A DNA stretch of 64,000 bases, taken from assembly GCA_022059125.1 (NCBI GenBank), contig JAEUWY010000002.1, positions 496,001-560,000 of the forward strand. Direction: 5' to 3'. The stretch's first letter is position 1. Each line of letters opens with the position of its first letter. This document shows positions 56,345 to 64,000 of this stretch, in pieces. Origin of the DNA: Corynespora cassiicola (taxonomy: Eukaryota > Ascomycota > Dothideomycetes > Pleosporales > Corynesporascaceae). A program made the position numbers and the translations under genes. The notes beneath the pieces were generated by a model. The model saw nothing but the letters and a program-made list of their open reading frames with translations. It did no database searches and was not told the origin of the DNA.

Positions 56345-58417
56345 ATGCTCCCTATGAACCCTCTGTTCATAGCTCGACGCGCCCATCGTTCCGTCCCAGC
56401 AATCCGAGCTCGCTCGCTGACGACTCTGCCGAAACCTCTTTCTTCGTGGAAGTGGAAGACTGTATGGGATCCTTCCGCGCTCATACTGAAACCGCCCCGG
56501 CAAGACTGGCCAAAACGCAAGACCGTGTCGCATACCGACGCGGAGAAAGATAGTCGCAAACGGCAGCGTAAAGACCTACGAGACCGACATATCGAATATG
56601 GCCCTGAATATTCGAAGCATATCAACGTCGCGGCACGGATAAAGCACCTCGAAAGCCGGTTCCTCAATGGAAATGAAGAGGAGGCAATTATAACATGGGA
56701 GGATGACCATGCTGAATCTAACTCGGAGTCCCGATATGATTACGAGCCGGCACACCTGGAACTTGGCGCGAGGATTCATGCGCTTGCCGGAAATGTCGAC
56801 AGGTCACGAGAGATAATGGAGGAGCTGTTCGATCTATATCCAAGTTGGGACACTGCCGTCATGTTGACCGTCTTCCGCGCTCATACAAGCTCGACATGGA
56901 AACAACACCACGATACCGCCAAAGATATATATTCGAGGATGAAGAGCATTATGGGAAACAAAATAACACTTGAAGACCATGATGCTTGGTTCGTGGGGTT
57001 TCTGGAAGCCAAGAACATCAGGTATGCCAAGCAGGTATTTAGGGACATGGTCAAGGCCGGTCACCTGGCCTCTCATCTATCGGATGCCGAGGCATTGAAA
57101 GTTCTGAAACGACTCAATCTTTTGTATCGTCTCGGAACCGACATCCAGAAAATGACTACAATTTGCCTCCATGCAATTTCAGTCTTGCCAATGCCTTACC
57201 ATTCGTATCTGTATGGCGACTGGATGAGTTCAGCTCTTGTTCAAAATTCTCCTGAGACGGCCACCCAAATCCTCCAAATGCTGGTCAATCGCGGATACCA
57301 AGCTACTTCATATCATTTCAATATTCTATTGCGAGTTCTCTTACGGTCGAAAGACCAGCCGCATGTGCTCCAAGCGGAAAACATCGGTTGGAGAATGATT
57401 GAAGAAGCAAGGAAATCACATATTGATGCGGGTCCTGAACATGCGTCTCAAACGACGGGAGATACTCCGGACGAATTGACGATATTTGACGCGACAGTAC
57501 GCATCCCGGATGCTGCAACAAGAATACCCAGGGCCAATCCAGTCACCTTTGGGCTGATAATGCGTCATCATGCCGACCACGGACAATGGGAACATGTGGA
57601 TTATCTGAAGAGGCGGTTGCAGGACGCAGAAATAGCACCCAACTGCACCATCATGAACGTGCTGATGGACAATTATTGCCGTAAAGGGGACTACCACCAA
57701 GTTTGGCGCACATACAAGGAGCTGACACAAGATTCCGAGGGAAGAGCTGGCCTGTTTCCCGACGGCATGACTATGAGATGTTTATGGGTGTCACTTCGGC
57801 TTGCTCTCGGCAGCTCCCAACAGCCGAACAGCAATAGCCTCCCCAGTCCCCGGGAGCTTTTGGCAGAGACAGTCCAGTGGTGGACCCTTGTTCGGAGCAG
57901 ATATGACGCTGAACGGTTCCGTATGGGACTCGCCGCCGAGAGTCACGGTGCGGTGACAAGCCTAATGATGCATTGTTTCAGCTACGCAAAAGACTTTCCC
58001 GGCTCTCTCGTTGCCCTTCATGCCCTGAAAGACAAGTTTGGCATATGGCCCACCGAAAAGGCGGTTGAAATCCTTCAACGACAGGCTGCTTGGTTTGATC
58101 AAAGAGATGCTGACCAGTCACTTCGAGCTCATCACGGTATGAGCGTAGAAGAAAATCTGGACAGGATGAGGCAAGTTTTTCAAATCCTCGAGGATAGGCG
58201 ACTAGAAGGTATGGGGATCACGAGATATGACTATGCTCATATGAGCGTGGACGAACTTCGTCAGTTGGACCTGAATCTTCTCTCCGAGTTTGTAAGGGTT
58301 CTTCTGAAACGCGAACATACGTCGGCAGAAGTGGAACACATGATTGACGAGGCAAAATCTCAAATCGGTCTCCCTGGTCTCCTCACTGGCGACCTGGACG
58401 CTTTCAGTGTTGCTTGA
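56345..58417 (+). CDS. PPR-like mitochondrial protein
   Basis: This single-exon gene codes for 690 aa. The start chosen is the first ATG (MLPMNPLF); the upstream in-frame codons have none. The N-terminus is rich in Arg and lacks acidic residues to about residue 40 (ARRAHRSVPAIRARSLTTL), which fits a mitochondrial presequence. The body is helical, with segments typical of pentatricopeptide repeats, e.g. NPVTFGLIMRHHADHGQWEH and APNCTIMNVLMDNYCRKGDY. Such proteins bind organelle RNAs in processing, stability or translation. The RNA partner cannot be told. The length resembles fungal mitochondrial translation factors. No membrane segment is seen. Confidence 0.8.
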   Translation: MLPMNPLFIARRAHRSVPAIRARSLTTLPKPLSSWKWKTVWDPSALILKPPRQDWPKRKTVSHTDAEKDSRKRQRKDLRDRHIEYGPEYSKHINVAARIKHLESRFLNGNEEEAIITWEDDHAESNSESRYDYEPAHLELGARIHALAGNVDRSREIMEELFDLYPSWDTAVMLTVFRAHTSSTWKQHHDTAKDIYSRMKSIMGNKITLEDHDAWFVGFLEAKNIRYAKQVFRDMVKAGHLASHLSDAEALKVLKRLNLLYRLGTDIQKMTTICLHAISVLPMPYHSYLYGDWMSSALVQNSPETATQILQMLVNRGYQATSYHFNILLRVLLRSKDQPHVLQAENIGWRMIEEARKSHIDAGPEHASQTTGDTPDELTIFDATVRIPDAATRIPRANPVTFGLIMRHHADHGQWEHVDYLKRRLQDAEIAPNCTIMNVLMDNYCRKGDYHQVWRTYKELTQDSEGRAGLFPDGMTMRCLWVSLRLALGSSQQPNSNSLPSPRELLAETVQWWTLVRSRYDAERFRMGLAAESHGAVTSLMMHCFSYAKDFPGSLVALHALKDKFGIWPTEKAVEILQRQAAWFDQRDADQSLRAHHGMSVEENLDRMRQVFQILEDRRLEGMGITRYDYAHMSVDELRQLDLNLLSEFVRVLLKREHTSAEVEHMIDEAKSQIGLPGLLTGDLDAFSVA

Positions 58418-58677
58418 GAAGGACTTTCGGTTTCACATTGCATTGGGTCGGCGTTTATCGAAGCGATGTAAGAAGTCAAGTCGAATTGTGAATGCATCAC
58501 ATATCGTGGGTCAAGATGGTTGGATATGCATTGGAAAGTTTGACATGTTGTATTATATTTGAAGATACCCAGCTTACTCCGAGACCTAAGCCATCTCATG
58601 TACCAATATCCAACTCCAATCCATCAATCATTTCATTTTGAGCCATCTTTGTCGCCAGACTTGAATCATCGGTCCGT

Positions 58678-59073
58678 TCACAGTCCCAAAGGGTTGTTGG
58701 CAGTGCCCTTCCTTGGGGTCGGGCCGGGCCTAGCAGCCATGGTTGCGCGAGCCCCAGACTTGCTGCTTGCCAGGCCCAGCGGGTTTTTGTTTGTACCAGC
58801 ACGGGGCCCTGATGCGCCTGTGGCATCCTTGATGGAGTTTCCGTATTCTCGAACGGCGTCGCCCCACCCTCGAGAGCTGTTTGTAATGCTTGGCTAGTCA
58901 GTGATTGTCCCGCAGTGTGGGATCTCATCTGCATCGTACCTGGCTCCTGCCCCCTTCCCAGCCCCAGCTACTCCGTTCCCGGCGGCCGTGACTATGGCCC
59001 CCGCAAAGTTGCCGACCCCGGACGCGGCGGCGTTGGTGGTGCGTGTGAGCCAGCTCTGCTGTTGTGGTGCCAT
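58678..59073 (-). CDS. Small Gly/Ala-rich fungal protein, function unknown
   Basis: Two exons (59073-58940 and 58888-58678) give 114 aa. The start is the ATG of MAPQQQSWLTRTTNAA. A Gly/Ala-rich first half (SGVGNFAGAIVTAAGNGVAG) could form a weakly hydrophobic helix. The second half contains RGWGDAVREYGNSIKDATGA and ends with two copies of NPLGL (KNPLGL and NNPLGL). Splicing across the 51-nt intron joins GAGAS to ITNSSRGWGD. Homologous-looking small proteins are common in filamentous ascomycetes, but I know no function. It is divergent from the STE20-like kinase. Confidence 0.7.
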
Positions 59074-59630
59074 TTTCACAGTTTAAGATGATGCGGTGCT
59101 TGGACAGCGTGGACAGGGGAGAAATAAAAGGCAAATGGCCTCCCTTCCAGAGTTCCAGAACTTGGACATTGGGTGTGGCGGCTTGATGATGTCAGTGAGG
59201 CTTGACTTTGCGCCTTACCGCCTTGGTTTAAGGTTGCATTAGCGCGGGCCTAGCGCATGGGGCAATGTCGGATCTTAGACCCTGGACATTCACGTCTCGA
59301 AACAGATGCGAGTCCCGAATGGCCACATAGCAGCTCCCCACCCTCTTTTTCCATTGCGCTGTGTTGTATCTCTGTTCCTTTTGCTCCTGCGAGGCTTTCC
59401 CGAGTGGGAAGTTGCAGCGCGGCGTGGGCTTGCTTTCCTTACACCAGCGGGGGCTCCGGCGCGCGATGCTGGGAAAGTGATATTCAGCACCACCACGACG
59501 CTGGCGCAATAGGCGCTTTCACTGCATAACAAAACTCAGCAGCATTCACTGCCAACTTGTAAGTAGAGCATAGATATTTGTGCCATGGCTCCTTTTCCTT
59601 CTCGTCTTCCACAACAACACCATCTTCGAG
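59074..59630. promoter_or_regulatory. Divergent promoter region, small protein (-) and STE20-like kinase (+)
   Basis: The 557 bp separate two divergent start codons and must hold both promoters and leaders. No gene is visible apart from the small upstream frame described separately. Confidence 0.45.
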
Positions 59631-59686
59631 ATGCTGCGGGGATTGAAGCGGTCGAAAACCGACGCCGCGAACTTGTCCGACGATAG
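59585..59686 (+). promoter_or_regulatory. Upstream ORF overlapping the kinase start codon
   Basis: An ATG at 59585 in a good context (TGCCATGGC) opens a 33-codon frame that ends with TAG at 59684-59686. It runs out of frame across the kinase ATG at 59631. If the transcript includes 59585, ribosomes using it would pass the main start, so the uORF would reduce kinase translation. Confidence 0.4.
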
Positions 59687-62600
59687 CCCAGGTCCCGAGC
59701 CTATCGAGGCAACTCAAGAGCTCTTGCGCACAAAGCGCGTCTTGTCCTTTACCAAGCTAACTGGAAAAGACTCGCGAAGGACCTCACCCCGCCCGTCGAT
59801 CCGAAAACGCACGATCTCGAAACCCATCGCCGACCCTCGTTATCCCATCGTTCCTCCTACTCCCAGCTTCGATCTCAGTCCTGTGACACCTCCAGACTTT
59901 ATTCTGTACTCGGGTCATTCCTCCCCAGGGCAAGCTTCCTCGAGGCGCGATTCGCTAGAAACACACGTTCACTCAAAGTCGGATCCAGAGTCAGGGAAGA
60001 AGAAGAGTGTATTCAAGTCTGGAGAAGTGCGCCCAGTACCGTTTCCGTCCACAAGCAGTCTTCTTTCCGCCGTTTCGGAACAACTGAGAGCACTTAAATA
60101 TCCAGGCATTGGGCATAAGGATCTAGTGGTCCCACCAAGCTCCCCACTAGAAGCCGACCTCGAATATTGCAACCGGATAATACACCAAGATCCATTGCGT
60201 AAAGAGCGCGTCCGTAAAGAAACAATGGAGTCCGCTCGTCTACAACCGCCCGTTACGATGGGCACAAAGAGCAAAGCCATCCAGCAGGCGAAGGAAATGG
60301 AGACTTTGGTAGCGGAGAGGGCAAAGCGAAGCGGAGATGAACCACCGCCGTACGATTTCTTCGAACTCATCGGAAAGGGTGCATATGGTAGAGTCTTCAA
60401 AGGGTACGCACTTATGACACATGCTAGAACGAGGCTAACAAATTATCAGCAAAAATCGTAGCACTGGAGGGCTGGTCGCCATCAAGATCATTGACATCGA
60501 CAAGGTGGATTATGAGGAGATGACCACGAAGAACCTGTCGGAAACTCTCAAGGAGATCAATATCCTGCAGCAGTTGCGAGACAGCAAAGCACGACCCTAC
60601 GTCAACATCATCGAAGAAGCGCGCTCGGTGCACAATGAGCTTTGGATTGTCAGCGAGTATGCCAGCGGTGGCAGTGTCAATACTCTTATGAAGCCCACAA
60701 TGACAACCGACACGCCTGGGCTTGACGAAAAATACATCATTCCAATAGCTCGAGAACTTGCACTGGGCTTGAAATATGTTCACGAGGCCGGTGTCTTGCA
60801 TCGAGATTTGAAATGTAAGTCCCATACTATCTGATACTACAAAAATCTCGATCTGACCACTTTAGGCAACAACATCCTCATCCTCGAAGATGGTCGTGTA
60901 CAACTTTGCGACTTCGGTGTCTCCGGCACATTGGAACCGGAGATTGCCAAGCGATCTACCATCGTTGGTACGCCTTACTGGATGGCTCCAGAAATGCAGC
61001 AAGAATGGATCAAGGAGGCAGATCCAAATAGCAGAGTCCGACCCAACGAGATTCTTTATGGCTCAGAAGTGGACATCTGGGCTTATGGGTGTACTGTCTT
61101 CGAAATGGCCTCTGGTTTCCCCCCCTTCCACAAGACAGTCCAATGGGACCTGCCTCAAAGTGGGGTGCCTAGGCTGGAAGGCGACAGATTCTCTGAGACG
61201 CTCAAAGAGTTTATCTCATTTGTTCTGGAGCCCAATCCCAAACTTCGACCAACGCCGGATGAGATTCTCGAGCACCCCTTCCTTGCCAATACGACAAAAA
61301 TGTACCCGACTGTCACGCTTGTGACGCTTGTTGAGCGTTACTATCAGTGGGAGCAGAAAGGTGGAGCCCGAAACTCTTTGTTCAATCCATACGGAGCCCA
61401 GGCGCCCGATCCGCTGGCCCCCGACCCGGAAGATGAAGACGAGGATTGGACATTCAGCACTAGCGACGAGTTCGACAATAGAATTTCAAGGCAGTTCGGC
61501 GATCCTTTCATGGGCTCTGGCCCTGCACAAGGCTTCGCCGGGATGTCGGTCCCGCCAGCGGACGACGATAGATTTGCTAAACTGCAGGCTAGTATTAGGG
61601 AAGAGGCCATCAATCGTGGACAGCAGCGACTTAATAGGCTTTTCGACCAAAATTCTACACCGTATCGATACAGCGGAGTGGATACTGGCCGCCCACCATC
61701 GGATCTGGTGCTTCGCGATTTCAATCCTGGCGCTCCAAACCGAGAAACGGTCATCGATCTGGACTTTGCTGCACCTACAGTCGCCGATGTTCCTAGCATA
61801 GACCTTGGAGAAGTACCCACGGTCAAAGCAAATCGTATGCAAAGGATACTGCGCGAAATGGAGCTGGAAGAACAGGCTGAAGAAAGAGATTCCTTCGACC
61901 AAGACCCAACCATGAAGCGTGCAACTCGAGACTGGAAATTTCCCACAATGAATGATCAAGAAAACAGACGTACGGTAGACTGGAAGTTCCCTGCTATGCC
62001 AGAGAAGCCCAATCGCCGCACAGTCGAGTGGACGTTTGATGCAGCCATGGCGGAAGCGAGCTACGAGCCTATGCCGAAGAGACAGTCTCGCCGCCGCGAC
62101 ACGCAGGAATGGACATTCCCAATAATGACCGCCCCCATAGAAGACAACCGCAAGACTCGAGATTTTGTGTTCCCTATGCGGGATTCGATAGAACCTCAAG
62201 GTGGCAGTTTGTCGGACCAGGGGCCAGGTTTTGCATCCTCTCCACAGCTTGAGCCTGGTTTCCGGCCAATGCTGAGGCATGCCCCCACCGAGCCTGTCGG
62301 TGCGTACGACTATCCACGGCTCAATTCTGCACCAGCGTCCCCTATGCGCACGTCAATGATTGACCTGGACATGGCGAATGTTGATGACTTCCGTCCATCC
62401 ACCTCTGGTTCTGCTACCACGTCTACCTACACAGCAGGAACGGAACAACTTAACGAAAACCCTTTCAATCTGGAGGATCAGATGAACCTCTCTCAAGCAA
62501 ACAACCGCGCTTCTTATCATATGAAGTCACAATCCGAGCCGAACCACGCCATACCTGGTCTTCTCACGCCTCAGAGTAACAATCAAGGCCAGACCACGAG

Positions 62601-63252
62601 TCAAGATGTTCATCATTCTATGCATACCCGCGGCGTCTCATCAGTTTCTCAAATGCAAGCTCTACCGAAGGCCCCGGCAAGTAGCATTGGAGGCTACCAC
62701 CGCGGCAACCAACGCTCCCAGCAATTCCCCTTCGATACGTGGAACCACAGTGCCGCCTACGGCGTCGGTAGCGACGAATCGCCCCCCATGAGCGTCGGCA
62801 CCGATGCCAGCGCCGACGAAGAAGACATCGACGAGCTCTGGGACTCGCTCGAGAAAATGACGCTCCAGGCGCAGCGCCGCCCCTACGCCTTCCGCTCCCG
62901 CCGCACAGATAGCCGCGACGACGACGCCCGCTCCGACGCCGAAGACTATCCCGACGCCTACGACGACCTGCCCCGCCCCGCTCGCCTCTCAGTCGGTCCC
63001 AACGGTAGGCCCCTCGTCGATTTCCCGGTCCCCCGCGGCCCGGATCCGGAGCCGTTGCTGGGCGTGGATGCGGATCCTGCGGCGTTGCAGAATGCGCTGT
63101 GGAAGAGTACGGTGGAGCTTCGGGATGGGTTGCGCGCGTCGAGGGATTTGCTGAGGGCGATGAGGTTGCATGAAATTAAGCAGACAGGGGGGTTGGAGGG
63201 ATTGATGGAGGAGGGGGAAGAGCAGCAGACGGTTAGGTTGTCGAAGAGTTGA
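59631..63252 (+). CDS. STE20/GCK-family serine/threonine protein kinase
   Basis: Three exons (59631-60403, 60450-60814, 60866-63252) encode 1174 aa. A disordered N-terminus of about 245 residues precedes the kinase domain (about 246-530): glycine loop LIGKGAYGRVFKG, VAIK lysine near 270, HRDLKCNN at about 375-382, DFGVSG, the STE20 signature GTPYWMAPE, and a DIWAYGCTVFEMA helix. The intron in the glycine loop region and the one within HRDLK-C have good GT-AG ends. The roughly 640-residue tail is disordered and carries about six [DE]-W-[TK]-F motifs. A conserved C-terminal block follows (ELWDSLEKMTLQAQRRPYAF and NALWKSTVELRDGLRASRDL). STE20/GCK kinases act upstream in polarity, septation and MAPK pathways. 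The kinase looks active: Lys, Asp and DFG are present. The subfamily is not certain, though YSK-like is my guess. Confidence 0.9.
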
Positions 63253-64000
63253 AGAGAGGGGAGTGAGCTGGAATTTTTACATGCGTCAGTTTTTTGGGCG
63301 GGCTATTGCTTAAAGCAGATATGGAAAAGTGAGAAAGGTATTTTTTTTTTCGATGGGTGGTGGGGGCTGCAGCGTTTGGGATGGCATTGCTTTGGTGTTG
63401 GGGTTCAGGATTTTGCAGAGAGGGAGGGGGAAGAAGGGCGTTTGAGGGCTGGGGATGGACGATTGGTCAATGTGATACCTACCATGCTCTAATGATACGA
63501 AAATGTTATCTTATATTATATTTGGGAGTTTGTGATGGCTTGTGGGGCTTAAACTTAGTGAGAGTAGCTCTGCGTCTGATCGTTGGCGTGGCCGTTGCTT
63601 AGATGTAGTTTAGTACATTTATAACACTATGGGCATTAAATTCATAGTGCGTTTGTATACATGTACTGTTCTACTCCGTGTATTTGAGGGAAAGGACTAG
63701 AAAAGGGAGATTGTGTCCGCGACCAGAAGCGGTAAGCCGCGATACCCTAGATTAGAAATTTCCCAGCTCCTGTATTGATTTCTATTAGTCGTCTGACTTC
63801 GGGACCTAAAAAAAACGCTGCCACCCGAGTTAAAGGATGCACATGCCGAAACTGACCTCACCCCCGTGTTCTTTTCCAAGGATCTCCGTCCATCGATCAT
63901 GTTGATTATTCAGGATATCAAGAAGCTGTGGCCATAAGATTGGATGAACGCTTGGATTGCTACCGCCCGCATTATACATCATCAAATAAATGAAGAGAAT
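63253..64000. other. Right-edge intergenic stretch
   Basis: The 748 bp after the kinase stop hold no supported gene. A 67-codon minus-strand frame at 63697-63900 has no recognisable feature; a neighbouring gene may start beyond the window. Confidence 0.4.

Overview
The window is chromosomal DNA of a filamentous ascomycete (Pezizomycotina). The support is many short spliceosomal introns of about 42-209 nt with GTRNGT donors and YAG acceptors, fungus-specific families (a CFEM/PTH11-type receptor, a fungal transcription factor domain protein, a CBM1 cellulose-binding module, a GPI-anchored DUF7707-type protein, a SAS4-domain protein), and a protein kinase relic whose two stop codons fit CpA-to-TpA change, as repeat-induced point mutation (RIP) would leave. 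Genus and species cannot be told from the sequence. All gene models were spliced by eye; each complete one has an exon sum divisible by three. I saw no tRNA, rRNA, CRISPR array or intact transposon.

Layout. 0.9-7 kb: a CFEM-domain seven-helix receptor (-), an alpha/beta hydrolase with an Asp nucleophile (-), and, divergent from it, an amino-acid permease (+). 7-9.7 kb: AT-rich and gene-free. 9.7-24 kb: a SAS4-domain chromatin protein (-), the PX protein YPT35 (-), a divergent GPI-anchored Cys-rich secreted protein (+), a disordered Ser/Pro-rich protein (-), COQ6 (+) and a ChaC-type glutathione cyclotransferase (+). 24-29.4 kb: a broken ORF relic, a fungal transcription factor without a classical zinc cluster (-), and a divergent ZIP zinc transporter (+). 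29.7-36.5 kb: CFT1 (-) and an LMBD1-like lysosomal cobalamin transporter (+) share a 343-bp divergent promoter. 36.9-41.2 kb: three neighbouring degraded genes (F-box, protein kinase, Cys-rich RING-like). 41-47.6 kb: no supportable gene. 47.6-48.7 kb: a DHDPS/KDG-aldolase family enzyme. 48.7-53 kb: gene-free, GC-rich and rich in simple repeats. 53-54.3 kb: a secreted GH114 glycosidase with a CBM1 module. 54.3-56.3 kb: AT-rich and gene-free. 56.3-63.3 kb: a mitochondrial PPR-like protein (+), a small Gly/Ala-rich protein (-) and a divergent large STE20-family kinase (+).

Most genes are unrelated housekeeping functions: mRNA 3'-end processing, ubiquinone synthesis, vesicle traffic, vitamin B12 and zinc transport, glutathione turnover and mitochondrial expression. 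They are separated by accessory stretches holding extracellular sensing, secreted-enzyme and decayed genes. I do not see a biosynthetic cluster or a clearly new multi-gene system. The most notable items are the 36.9-41.2 kb block of decayed genes, the GH114-CBM1 gene with an 8-nt micro-exon, a GC-AG intron in CFT1, intron phases that hide introns inside open frames (COQ6, GH114-CBM1), the W-[TK]-F motif series in the STE20 kinase tail, and a five-cysteine knuckle in the transcription factor.
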